NCBI RefSeq assembly: GCF_007829835.1
Contig: NZ_VIWP01000001.1
Location: forward strand, 930,001-994,000
DNA: 64,000 nt
Reading direction: 5' to 3'
Origin: Neorhizobium alkalisoli
GTDB lineage: Bacteria > Pseudomonadota > Alphaproteobacteria > Rhizobiales > Rhizobiaceae
The notes beneath the pieces are model-generated. The model was not told where the DNA came from. It was given only the letters and a program-made list of their open reading frames with translations, and made no database searches. The position numbers and the translations under genes are program-made. Shown here in pieces: positions 8,237-16,680 of the stretch (within the stretch, counting starts at the first letter, position 1; every line of letters starts with the position of its first letter).

Positions 8237-9049
8237 ATGAGTCATCCTGCCGATCATCGCCAGCCGCGGTTTTATATCCACCCCGTCAATGCGCGGTTGT
8301 CGACCTATCTCATCAATCTCGATCGCGCAGGCGATCGCCGCAAGCGCATGAGCTGGCTTCTGGCGCGGCATGGCCTGGTCTTCGAACGGGTCCAGGCCGT
8401 CGATGGAAACGACATCCAGCTTCCTTCGCCGTTTTTCGACGAGCGCGGTTATCTCGAACGGCATGGCAGGCGGCCGAACCGCGCCGAGATCGGCTGCTAC
8501 CTCAGCCATGTGGAATGCGCCCGGCGCCTGCTGGAATCGTCATTCGAGCACGCCCTGATTCTCGAAGACGATCTCGATTTCGACGAAGAACTGCTCGACA
8601 CACTGTCCTCAGCGCTCGATCAGGCCGGAAGCTGGGATCTGCTGCGTCTTTCCTCAGTCAATTCCGGCCATAAATTCCCGGTTCTGCAGCTTTCCGGCAA
8701 ACACAGCCTGGCGCTCGCGCTGACGCGTGAAAAGGGGTCCGGTGCCTATGTCATCAACCGGCGGGCCGCGGAATGGATCGTCACAGCGCTGCTGCCGATG
8801 AGGCTCCCCTACGACCTTGCCTTCGATCTGGAGCATGAAGCCGGGCTGAAAGGCTGCTTCATCACGCCGGAGCCGGTCTCTCAATCCGCCGAGCGCATGT
8901 CCTATATCCAGACACGTCTTTCCGATTACAAACTGAAACATCGCCGGCCCGCATCCGTGATGCTGCATCGGGCCCGGATGGAAAGCGGCCGATTCATCGC
9001 ACGCCTTGCCCGGCTTGTGCTCTGGCGGATCTTTTCCGCATTCCGGTAA
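8237..9049 (+). CDS. Glycosyltransferase family 25 (LPS-type)
   Basis: A 270-residue cytoplasmic glycosyltransferase of the GT25 type, which adds galactose or other sugars to lipopolysaccharide. Diagnostic pieces are STYLINLDRAGDRR near residue 24, RAEIGCYLSHVECARR and the metal/sugar-nucleotide motif ALILEDDLDF. The ATG at 8237 follows GAAGAGCG and no better start is visible. It is the last gene of the rightward envelope cluster and is followed at once by a hairpin terminator. The sugar and acceptor are unknown. Confidence 0.88.
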   Translation: MSHPADHRQPRFYIHPVNARLSTYLINLDRAGDRRKRMSWLLARHGLVFERVQAVDGNDIQLPSPFFDERGYLERHGRRPNRAEIGCYLSHVECARRLLESSFEHALILEDDLDFDEELLDTLSSALDQAGSWDLLRLSSVNSGHKFPVLQLSGKHSLALALTREKGSGAYVINRRAAEWIVTALLPMRLPYDLAFDLEHEAGLKGCFITPEPVSQSAERMSYIQTRLSDYKLKHRRPASVMLHRARMESGRFIARLARLVLWRIFSAFR

Positions 9050-9058
9050 CCGGAAGGC

Positions 9059-9088
9059 GGCAGCCGGAGGAACCGGCTGCCTGCTTTT
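9059..9088 (+). terminator. Rho-independent terminator after the GT25 gene
   Basis: GGCAGCCGG (9059-9067), loop aggaa, CCGGCTGCC (9073-9081), then tgctttt. It starts ten bases after the glycosyltransferase stop and lies between two convergent operons. Confidence 0.75.
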
Positions 9089-9104
9089 ACGAGAATATCC
9101 GCCG

Positions 9105-10055
9105 TTACAGCTTCTCAAGCTGCTCGAACGCCAACTTCAGGTCCGGCTCGCTCAGGCGCACATAACCTTCCCGCGTGTCCGTAAACTCCGCGACGAGCGC
9201 CTGTCCTTCTTCGGAAAGGGCGAGCCGCAGATAGACTTTCAGCAATGGTGAAAGCGGCGTATCCGGCGCCCGGTCCACGTAAAGGCCGAGATAGGAGGAA
9301 AGCGGGTAGCAACCTGCTGCCACATCCTCAAGGCAGGGTGTGTGAAAACTTCCGCCCGTCTCCCGCGACAGCGGCAGGACGCGGACCCGATCGGCAAATT
9401 TTGCTGCATCGAACCAGCCGATCGCGCCGATGCCGTAGGGATCATCGGCAACGGCTTTGACCACGGCGGCCCGGTCCGGCAGCGCCTCGTAATGGGCGGC
9501 ATAGGCCATGCCCCCGAGATGGGCTTCACGAAAGCCGGAGGCATATTTTCCGTCATCCCGCAGACCGTAAAGATGGATACGCCGGTTTGCCCAGTCACCG
9601 GAGAGCCCCAGCTGGTGCCAGAAGCTGATATCGCCAGCAGGCGATCCGGAGGTGAAGACCCGAGCCAGATCCGGCATGGATAGCCCATTCAGCGGGTTGC
9701 CGGCATGGACATAGATCGAAGGCGGAGTCTTGGCATCGGGCCTCGGGCCGTGCCCGGCATAACCGATATGGACGACACTCGCGGCATAACCCTTGGCGGA
9801 CTTGAACGAGGCCCGATCCGCCGCCCAGGGCGCGCGCGCCATAGGTGCGATCAGGCAGGCATCGCTTGCCAGTGCGGGAAAGGCGGTGGACGAGCCGTTC
9901 ATGGTCAGCTGGAAGGTGACATGCAGATGCTCGCGGCGGAAAAGTTCGCAGAGCTTTTCGATCAGCGGCTCCATGCCGTCATTGCCGGCGATGGTGATGA
10001 CGGACGGCATTTCGACGGCAGGATTGCTGGTGATCCGGACGGATGATTGATTCAT
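9105..10055 (-). CDS. PstS-like substrate-binding-fold protein without signal peptide (copy 2)
   Basis: A 316-residue protein of the PBP-like (PstS-type) superfamily. Recognisable pieces are PSVITIAGNDGMEPLIEKLC at the N-terminus, the internal IYVHAGNPLNGLSMPDLARVF typical of this superfamily, SPAGDISFWHQLGLSG, DDPYGIGAIGWFD, PLSSYLGLYVDR and LSEEGQALV near the C-terminus. Normal PstS proteins are secreted, but this one begins directly with the mature fold. Its ATG (10055) lies one base after the stop of the preceding gene, leaving no room for a leader. It is the last gene of a siderophore-uptake operon and a diverged paralogue of 10057-11088. A role in binding iron chelates, phosphonate or phosphate in the cytosol is conceivable but unproven. 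Confidence 0.8.
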   Translation of the reverse strand: MNQSSVRITSNPAVEMPSVITIAGNDGMEPLIEKLCELFRREHLHVTFQLTMNGSSTAFPALASDACLIAPMARAPWAADRASFKSAKGYAASVVHIGYAGHGPRPDAKTPPSIYVHAGNPLNGLSMPDLARVFTSGSPAGDISFWHQLGLSGDWANRRIHLYGLRDDGKYASGFREAHLGGMAYAAHYEALPDRAAVVKAVADDPYGIGAIGWFDAAKFADRVRVLPLSRETGGSFHTPCLEDVAAGCYPLSSYLGLYVDRAPDTPLSPLLKVYLRLALSEEGQALVAEFTDTREGYVRLSEPDLKLAFEQLEKL

Positions 10056-10056
10056 C

Positions 10057-11088
10057 TCAGTTGCTCCCGCTGCCAAGAATATGGTCGAGTTTTACCCGTT
10101 CGGTCGTGATCTCGTCGGGGCGCAGCGGAATGTAACCGCCCGGCTGTTCCGCCAGGATGCACTGTCCCTCGTAGGACAGGACATAGCGCAGATATTCCGC
10201 CGTGAACGGATCCACCGGCTCGCCCATCCTTTGCGGCACGTAGAAATTCAAAAACCTGCCAAAGGCATAGAGGTCGTTCTGCACATCGGAGGTGGAGCCT
10301 TCGGAATAGAACCCGCCCTCGTCCACGGCGATCGGCAGCAGTTTTAGATCCGCCGTTTCCCGGCCGATGGCCGCGACGGCGACGCCGGCCGGATCGTTCG
10401 ACAGCCGGCTCAGCACATCATCCGTCCCGACATACCTTTCATAGAAAGGGCTCAGCGGACGTCCCTGCAGGTGATGCGCCTGCATATAAGTGCCGAAGCC
10501 GGTATATTCCGGCGTGCCGATGGGGTGGATCTGCCGCCTCATCCATTCACCACCAAGACCGAGCTGCCCCCAGCGGGAATAGTCGCCATCCGGATTGCCC
10601 ACCGAGAATATTTTTGACAGCTGCGACACCGTGATCCGCATGAGCGGATTGGAGCGGTGCACGTAAACCGCAAGCGAGGTTGCCAGATGCTGCGAGGTCT
10701 CTTCCGCCGTGTGGGCAACACGGATCGCGACCGGCGGCGCGCCGATCAGCTTTCGGTATGGCACGGTTTCGACGGGCGTGATCTCGCGGCCCATGACGCT
10801 CAGCATCGACTTTCCGCTCATCAGGAAAGCCATGGCGGAAGGTGTGCCGCGCAGATCGACATCGAACGCCACTCCGGGATGCAGCGCGCCAAAAGCCTCG
10901 CAACAGCGCTCGACGATCCAGCTTCCATGATCGGAACCGCTGATGCGCGCCTTGTTCTTTCCCGTCAGCCAGCCTGCCGCGGCCGGCATGGAGATCGGTC
11001 GCGGTTCATAGCGGGGAATGCGCGGATCGACCGGCCGCGCCGTCCAGGGCTCCTGTGGTCGAGCCAATGATGGGGCAACGTGTTCCAA
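10057..11088 (-). CDS. PstS-like substrate-binding-fold protein without signal peptide (copy 1)
   Basis: A 343-residue PBP-like protein, paralogous to its downstream neighbour. It has LAVYVHRSNPLMRITVSQLS, PDGDYSRWGQLGLGGEW, YAFGRFLNFYVP and LSYEGQCILAEQPGGYIPL in the same order as secreted PstS-type proteins. It lacks a signal peptide: the N-terminus is Pro- and Arg-rich with no hydrophobic stretch. The TTG at 11088 is preferred because CAGGAGA precedes it by a good distance; another TTG at 11106 is possible and also gives no leader. The gene sits 21 bases after the PepSY-flavoreductase gene in the same operon. Function is unknown; both copies probably stay in the cytosol. Confidence 0.8.
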   Translation of the reverse strand: MEHVAPSLARPQEPWTARPVDPRIPRYEPRPISMPAAAGWLTGKNKARISGSDHGSWIVERCCEAFGALHPGVAFDVDLRGTPSAMAFLMSGKSMLSVMGREITPVETVPYRKLIGAPPVAIRVAHTAEETSQHLATSLAVYVHRSNPLMRITVSQLSKIFSVGNPDGDYSRWGQLGLGGEWMRRQIHPIGTPEYTGFGTYMQAHHLQGRPLSPFYERYVGTDDVLSRLSNDPAGVAVAAIGRETADLKLLPIAVDEGGFYSEGSTSDVQNDLYAFGRFLNFYVPQRMGEPVDPFTAEYLRYVLSYEGQCILAEQPGGYIPLRPDEITTERVKLDHILGSGSN

Positions 11089-11109
11089 GAAAATCTCCTG
11101 TTTCAAAAT

Positions 11110-13593
11110 TCAGTAAATGTCCCGCCGGTAGAGGCCCTGCGCTGCGAGCGCCGCCATCCGGTCTTCGCCGAGCACGGCGTGAAGCGCCGCATCAACGGCC
11201 GGCGCCATCGTGTCGCTGCTGCCGCAGACATAGATCGCAGCACCGCGATCGACCCAGCGACACAGTTCCCCGGCTTCCTCGTGCAGACGGTGCTGCACAT
11301 AGATCCGCTCCTGCTGGTCGCGCGAGAACGCCGTGGTGATGCGCGCAAGCGCGCCACTCGCCAGCAGTTTCTGCAAATCGTCCTCGAGCAGGATATCGGC
11401 GGCGCGGTTGCGCTCCCCGAAGAACAGCCAGTTTTCTGCCGATCCGCGGACGGCTCGGTAACGCAGATGCGCATGCAGACCTGCAATACCCGTACCGTTG
11501 CCGATCAGGATCATCGGGCGATCGAGGGCGGGAGCGTGGAAATTGGCGTTGCGGCGGATGCGGAGCAATGACGTTCCACCAATGGCAAGACCTTCCGTCA
11601 GCCAGCCCGAACAGAGGCCGAGCCTGCCATCCGGCCCGCGAACCTGACGCACGACGAGGTCCAGACTGCCATCTTCCGCGATCGAGGCGATGGAATATTC
11701 ACGGATCGGCGCGTTTTCCGAATGATCCGCGGCCGGCACGATTTCGGCTATGTCACCTGCCTGCCACGTGGCCAAATCGCCTTCGGATCTCAGGCGGACC
11801 CGAAATACCGGCAGGCCAATGCTGCCGGTATTGAGATGGCTACGTTCGATCAGTCGAAACCGCTGAAAATCCTGCCGCATCGTTTCATCGGCGCCAATCA
11901 CGGCACCCAGCGCCCGGATATGGCCCTGCCACGATGACAGCGCGCCCTGATCATGCGCATCGACATCGATGCGATCGAACAGGCGCTTGGCACCGCTTCT
12001 GTGCAGCCACGCGTCCAGTCGCCTGCCGAAAGCGCAGAAATCCCCATGGCGGCGGTCGCCCAGGGCCAGAACGCCATATTCAAGGTCGGGAAATCTCGTT
12101 GCTGCCGCCATGACGCGGCTTTCGAACCGGCGGGCACTGTCCGGAGCATGTCCGTCGCCATAGGTGCTGGCGATGAAAAGAACCTGCCTTTCCCTGCCAA
12201 GCTGTTCGATATCGATCTCATCGATAGACGCCAGCCGCGCATCGATTCCTGCCGCCCTGAAATCCTCGACCGCACGTCGTGCCAATTGCTCGGCAGATCC
12301 TGTCTGCGAGGCGTACACGATCAGAGGGCCCGCCGCGCCCATGACCGTGGTCCTTCCGGGAAGGGTAGCGGCAACCGACTTCGCCTTCCGGCGCCGATCG
12401 GCATAGAGCAAAATCCCGGTCACGGCGAAAAATGGCAAGCCGAGTGCTGCAATCACGACCATCACCCGCCAGACCGGACCAAAGGCGATGCCGGTATGGA
12501 TCGGGTCCATATTCGCCATGATCCATTCACCGGCCTTCAGGTCGGCATGGAGTGTGCTCTTGACGATCTTGCCCGCCTTCGGGTCGATCTGCAGGTCGTC
12601 GAGGGCCCGGTCATTGGGCGCGCTCGTCGTCAGAACCCTCGCCCGCACCGGTTTTCCCGGCTGGGGCACGGTGAAGATTACATTGGCCAGCCGATCGCTA
12701 TACTGGCTGCGCACCACGGCAAGAGCCGCCTCCAGCGAGACCGGCTCCGGCTTTTTCGCCTCCGTGTCCGGTGCTTCAGCGCTGGCGGGTCTTGGTTTTC
12801 TCGGCTTTGCGGTCTCGCTTTCGGAGGAAAGGATCCACGTCACCGCGCCGCGATACCAGTCATAGGACCACCACAGGCCGGACAGCGCGCTGATGACATA
12901 AAACATTGCCAGCCAGCTGCCGATGACGCTGTGCAGGCTGCGAAACAGCGCCCGGCCGCGGAGGGTGAAATCGAGCCTGAACCACGAACGCCAGTCGAGC
13001 GGCCGGCTTGGCCAGCGCAGATAGAGGCCGGACATCGCAAAGAACACGACAGCGAAGGCCGCGGCACCGGTGATGTGGCGGCCGATATCGTTGCTGGCGC
13101 CGGAGGCGGTCAGATAACGATGCAGGCTTCTGACCCTGCCGAAGAAATCCGCCCCTGTCGCCTCGCCCAGAAGTTCGCCGCTATAGGGATTGACGAAGAT
13201 GCGCGGATTTCGCCCGCCATCGGCGGGCCGGCGAAGAACGGTGATCGTATAGGCGCGGGTCGGATCGCTCTCCACCTGCAGTGCCGTGATCCTGTCCTGC
13301 GGCAGCCGCGCGCGCACGATCGCCAGAAGTGCATCGGCGGAAAGCGGCGCATCGGCGGAAACGGCAACCCGCGCCTGCGGGCTCAGCGCTTCCATGATTT
13401 CGTCCTCGAAACCCATCATGGCGCCGGTCATCCCCATGAAGGCAAGAACCAGGCCGAGGCTGATGCCGAGCAGCCAATGCAGCCGGAAGATCACCCTGCG
13501 CGGCGAGATCCGCCATGGGCGTGATGCGCGCCATATGCGGCCCGATCGGGCGCCCATCGCCGTTGCAGGGTGATCTTCCACGTGGTCGCTCAT
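11110..13593 (-). CDS. PepSY membrane domain fused to flavodoxin and FAD/NAD(P)H reductase domains
   Basis: An 827-residue inner-membrane flavoprotein, probably a ferric-siderophore or membrane electron-transfer reductase. Residues about 30-400 form a PepSY-type unit with helices such as WLLGISLGLVLAFMGMTGA and a large periplasmic PepSY insertion. A flavodoxin domain follows (IVYASQTGSAEQLARR, ASTYGDGHAPDSAR, LALGDRRHGDF). The C-terminal part is a cytochrome-P450-reductase-like FAD and NAD(P)H domain (REYSIAS, ILIGNGTGIAGLHAHLR, IYVCGSSDTMAPAVD). Its ATG overlaps the stop of the siderophore-binding protein gene by four bases. Co-transcription with an importer supports intracellular or trans-membrane iron reduction to release Fe(II). 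Confidence 0.9.
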   Translation of the reverse strand: MSDHVEDHPATAMGARSGRIWRASRPWRISPRRVIFRLHWLLGISLGLVLAFMGMTGAMMGFEDEIMEALSPQARVAVSADAPLSADALLAIVRARLPQDRITALQVESDPTRAYTITVLRRPADGGRNPRIFVNPYSGELLGEATGADFFGRVRSLHRYLTASGASNDIGRHITGAAAFAVVFFAMSGLYLRWPSRPLDWRSWFRLDFTLRGRALFRSLHSVIGSWLAMFYVISALSGLWWSYDWYRGAVTWILSSESETAKPRKPRPASAEAPDTEAKKPEPVSLEAALAVVRSQYSDRLANVIFTVPQPGKPVRARVLTTSAPNDRALDDLQIDPKAGKIVKSTLHADLKAGEWIMANMDPIHTGIAFGPVWRVMVVIAALGLPFFAVTGILLYADRRRKAKSVAATLPGRTTVMGAAGPLIVYASQTGSAEQLARRAVEDFRAAGIDARLASIDEIDIEQLGRERQVLFIASTYGDGHAPDSARRFESRVMAAATRFPDLEYGVLALGDRRHGDFCAFGRRLDAWLHRSGAKRLFDRIDVDAHDQGALSSWQGHIRALGAVIGADETMRQDFQRFRLIERSHLNTGSIGLPVFRVRLRSEGDLATWQAGDIAEIVPAADHSENAPIREYSIASIAEDGSLDLVVRQVRGPDGRLGLCSGWLTEGLAIGGTSLLRIRRNANFHAPALDRPMILIGNGTGIAGLHAHLRYRAVRGSAENWLFFGERNRAADILLEDDLQKLLASGALARITTAFSRDQQERIYVQHRLHEEAGELCRWVDRGAAIYVCGSSDTMAPAVDAALHAVLGEDRMAALAAQGLYRRDIY

Positions 13594-14558
13594 GGCTTTG
13601 CAGCAGGCAGCGGCCGACCGCTGATATGCGACTGCACGGCCGAGACCATCAGGCTGAGCGCACCGAAAGAATTGGTGATCGTCTCTTCACGCGAGAGAAG
13701 AATGTAGCGACCTTCGCGGCACGCCTTCAGGAACTGGCAATAACCGGGCAGAACCTTTTCCATGTCGGCGATCTCTTCCGCAGGCTTGCCGCCGCCGTCG
13801 GAGCGATAGGTATCGAAGATGAAATCGGCATCGAGATCGGGCAGGCGCTCGGCGCTGACATCGATGCGTTCGCCCTCCGGAATGCTGTCGATGAGTTCGG
13901 GGAACTTGAAGCCGGCATCCCGCAGCACCCGGCCGAGCGTGCGATAGGTGTGGTGCACGGTCACCTTGCCCTTGTTGGCCTGGATGACCGAAACCGTGAT
14001 CGTGCCGGTATCAACGACATGTTTCAGCTGATCGATCTGTTCCTTGTAACGCCGCTCCAGCACCGCAAGCCGCGCCTGCGTGCCGGTAAGATCGGCGAGC
14101 CTGCCATAGATGCGCGGGGCGCTGCCGATGAGATGGTCGATGCTGACGGTCGGCGCGATCTTTTCCAGCTGCTCGATCGGCGTGTCGCGCGACGGCTCGG
14201 TAATGATCAGGTCGGGCTTGGCGGCCACCAGCGCCTCGAGGTCGATATTGGCCGTGCCGATGAACTTGATATCGGAATTGTCGAAATCGACACCCGTCAG
14301 AAGCGCGCTCGACCGCAGGAAATGATGGCCGTCGAGTGCCGTGCGGCCATGACTTGCGACGGGCGGTGCACCGAGCTCGATCAGCGGAATGGTGATGTCG
14401 AGATCGTGCAGCGAGACGATGCGCTTGGGCTGGGTGGGAACCTGCACCACGCGGCCAAGATCGTCGGTGAAACTGCGCATCTCCTGGGCTCCGGCCGTTC
14501 CAAGGCCGGAAACGAGCATCAGGGCGGCAGCGGCGAGCCTGAACCGGGACAGATTCAT
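13590..14558 (-). CDS. Periplasmic iron-siderophore binding protein (FecB/FhuD type)
   Basis: A 322-residue substrate-binding protein of the iron-chelate class. It has a Sec signal peptide (MNLSRFRLAAAALMLVSGLG, cleavage near GAQ) and the class features RSFTDDLGRVVQVPTQPKRI, LDITIPLIELGAPPVA and NIDLEALVAAKPDLII. The frame stays open far upstream into the permease gene, but the ATG at 14558 is the only start that yields a signal peptide. It delivers ferric siderophore to the permease pair at 14594-16680. The siderophore is not identifiable; two TonB receptors on the other side of the divergent promoter are likely outer-membrane partners. Confidence 0.92.
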   Translation of the reverse strand: MNLSRFRLAAAALMLVSGLGTAGAQEMRSFTDDLGRVVQVPTQPKRIVSLHDLDITIPLIELGAPPVASHGRTALDGHHFLRSSALLTGVDFDNSDIKFIGTANIDLEALVAAKPDLIITEPSRDTPIEQLEKIAPTVSIDHLIGSAPRIYGRLADLTGTQARLAVLERRYKEQIDQLKHVVDTGTITVSVIQANKGKVTVHHTYRTLGRVLRDAGFKFPELIDSIPEGERIDVSAERLPDLDADFIFDTYRSDGGGKPAEEIADMEKVLPGYCQFLKACREGRYILLSREETITNSFGALSLMVSAVQSHISGRPLPAAKP

Positions 14559-14593
14559 GGTTCTTCTCTTTCTCTTGCAGGGTTTTGGAAACA

Positions 14594-15646
14594 TCAGAGC
14601 CGGTCCCTCCTTCGCCACAGGAGCAGGAGGAAAAACGGCACGCCGAGAACCGACATGACGATGCCGGCCGGGATCTGTAGCGGCGCGAAAGCCAGCCGGC
14701 CGATCGTATCGGCGATCAGGACCAGCGCGGCACCGGTCAGGGCACTTGAGGTCAGCAGCGCCGTCTGGTTGCCGCCGATCAGGAAGCGGCCGATATGCGG
14801 CGCTATGAGCCCGACGAAACCAAGGCTGCCGACGCAGGACACGCTCGCCGCCGTCAGCAGCACCGGGCCGGCAAACCGCAGGAAGGAAATGGCCTGCAGG
14901 CGAACCCCGAGACCGATCGCCGTGCCATTGCCGAGAAGCGCCACATCGGCGGCGCGCGCGGTGAGGTAGAGCAATGCGCCGCCGACGATCAGCCAGACGA
15001 AGGCGACAATGACCAGCGGCCAGGTCGCCGCATGCAGGCTGCCGGCGAGCCAGACCATGGCGGTCTGCACGTCGCGAATGTTCGCGGTCGTCATGAAGAT
15101 GGCCAGCGCTGCCGAAAAAAACCACGAAACGCCGATGCCGATCAGGATGAAACGGACCTTCGACATGTCGCGGGCAAGCGTCACGACGAGGACCGCGACC
15201 AGCAATCCGCCCATCATTCCCGCAACGGGTCGCCACAGAACCGCGCTCTGCGGCAGGAAGATGATGAGGGAGAGAACCATCACGGCCGTTCCCTCCTTCA
15301 CGCCGATCAGGCCCGGATCGGCAAGACCGTTGCGGGTGATGGATTGCATGGCGGCGCCCGACAGGCCGAGCATCGCACCGCTGAGAATGGCGATCAGGAT
15401 GCGCGGCAGGCGGATATCCCAGACGATGTAACGGTGTTCTGAACTCGCCTCTTGCGGCCGCAGGATGGTGTGGAGCAGATCCGGCAGCGGCAGATCGAAA
15501 CTGCCGGCCGGCAACGATGCCAGCCCGACGAGAAGCACGATGACGGCGAGCCCCAGGCATGCGAGCACGATGCGCGGCCGAGCCAGGAAAGAGATGCCGG
15601 CGAGCGAGACGGCGCGATAGCCGCTGTTGCGCAGGAGATCGCTCAT
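14594..15646 (-). CDS. Iron-siderophore ABC permease (FecCD family)
   Basis: A 350-residue FecCD-type permease with about ten helices. Family landmarks are RLPRILIAILSGAMLGLSGA near residue 85, ITRNGLADPGLIGVKEG, FVGLIAPHIGRFLIGGNQ and ADTIGRLAF. It forms the membrane channel with the product of 15643-16680. The start overlaps the upstream stop by four bases (ATGA), showing tight coupling. The C-terminus ends in a basic run typical of the family. Confidence 0.93.
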   Translation of the reverse strand: MSDLLRNSGYRAVSLAGISFLARPRIVLACLGLAVIVLLVGLASLPAGSFDLPLPDLLHTILRPQEASSEHRYIVWDIRLPRILIAILSGAMLGLSGAAMQSITRNGLADPGLIGVKEGTAVMVLSLIIFLPQSAVLWRPVAGMMGGLLVAVLVVTLARDMSKVRFILIGIGVSWFFSAALAIFMTTANIRDVQTAMVWLAGSLHAATWPLVIVAFVWLIVGGALLYLTARAADVALLGNGTAIGLGVRLQAISFLRFAGPVLLTAASVSCVGSLGFVGLIAPHIGRFLIGGNQTALLTSSALTGAALVLIADTIGRLAFAPLQIPAGIVMSVLGVPFFLLLLWRRRDRL

Positions 15647-16680
15647 CGCAGGCTCCGGCTTGCCAGATAGATGAAGACCGGTGCGCCGGCGATGGCGGTC
15701 ATCACGCCGGTCGCCAGTTCCTGCGGCGCCACGATCATCCGGGCAGCGATATCGGCCGCCAGAAGGAGAGCTGCGCCGCCGATGGCAGAAAGCGGCAGGA
15801 GGATACGCATGTCATTGCCGACGATCGGCCGCAGGATGTGCGGAACGACCAGACCGATAAAGCCGACAGGGCCAGCCAGCGAAACGGCGGCGCCCGATAA
15901 CAGCGCGGCGCAGATCAGGCCGCCGGTCCGCACCAAGACCACCCTTACACCGAGGCCGGCCGCAACCTTGTCGCCCATGGCGAGAACGTTGAGATAGGGT
16001 GCCAACAGAAGCGAGGCGCCCATGCCCAGCGCCACGGCTCCGGCGGCATAGCCAAACGCCGGATAGGTCAGGCCGGCGAGATCGCCGGCAAGCCAGATCC
16101 TCAGATCCATCAATGTCTGCTCGTCGAGAATGAGGACGGCTGCAGTGAGGGATGAGGCGAAGGCGGAAAAGGCGATGCCGCACAGGGTTGCCTTGATCGG
16201 CGTCAGGCCGCTGCGACCGGCAGATGCCATGGCGATCACCAGGCAGAAGACGGTGGCGGCACCGATCGACGCGACCAGCGGCCGGCCGAGCGGACCGGCA
16301 AGCCATGTGCCGCCGAGCGCCGTCGCGAGAACCACCGCCAGTGCCGCGCCTGCGTTGAGGCCGAGAATATGCGGCTCTCCCAGCGGATTGCGGGCAACGG
16401 ATTGCAACAGCGCGCCGGCCGAACCCAGCGCGGCACCGACGACAATGCCGCTCAGCAACCGCAGCAGGCGCAGATCGACGACGATCTTGTGGGCGAAATT
16501 GGTCGGATCATAGGAAAGGAGCGCGGAGACGACCGTCTGTGGTCCGATAAACCGGGCACCGATGCCGATATGCAGGATTGCCAGCGCGACGAGGAGCGAC
16601 GAGGTGCAGACGAAGGCGAGAGAGGCCCGCCCAGAGGCAGACAGGCCGGGTTGCTTGTGGCGGATCGATGCGGCCGTCAT
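15643..16680 (-). CDS. Iron-siderophore ABC permease (FecCD family)
   Basis: A 345-residue FecCD permease, second half of the transmembrane heterodimer. It shows LRLLRLLSGIVVGAALGSAG, SVARNPLGEPHILGLNAGAA, VGFIGLVVPHILRPIVGNDM and LAADIAARMI. The ATG at 16680 overlaps the ATPase stop codon by four bases; a start two codons earlier is possible but leaves a larger overlap. It sits between the ATPase gene and the second permease in the operon. Confidence 0.92.
   Translation of the reverse strand: MTAASIRHKQPGLSASGRASLAFVCTSSLLVALAILHIGIGARFIGPQTVVSALLSYDPTNFAHKIVVDLRLLRLLSGIVVGAALGSAGALLQSVARNPLGEPHILGLNAGAALAVVLATALGGTWLAGPLGRPLVASIGAATVFCLVIAMASAGRSGLTPIKATLCGIAFSAFASSLTAAVLILDEQTLMDLRIWLAGDLAGLTYPAFGYAAGAVALGMGASLLLAPYLNVLAMGDKVAAGLGVRVVLVRTGGLICAALLSGAAVSLAGPVGFIGLVVPHILRPIVGNDMRILLPLSAIGGAALLLAADIAARMIVAPQELATGVMTAIAGAPVFIYLASRSLR

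Noticed and set aside
11953..13524. Long rightward open frame (523 codons) opposite the PepSY-flavoreductase gene
   Set aside because: Low-complexity Arg/Ala/Gly-rich translation with no domain; it is the antisense shadow of a gene with clear motifs on the other strand.
13590..15560. A single 656-residue reading of the binding-protein frame extending into the permease gene
   Set aside because: The upstream part is an out-of-frame reading of the permease; the signal peptide at 14558 marks the true start. The same applies to 40766-42823 and 55684-57225.
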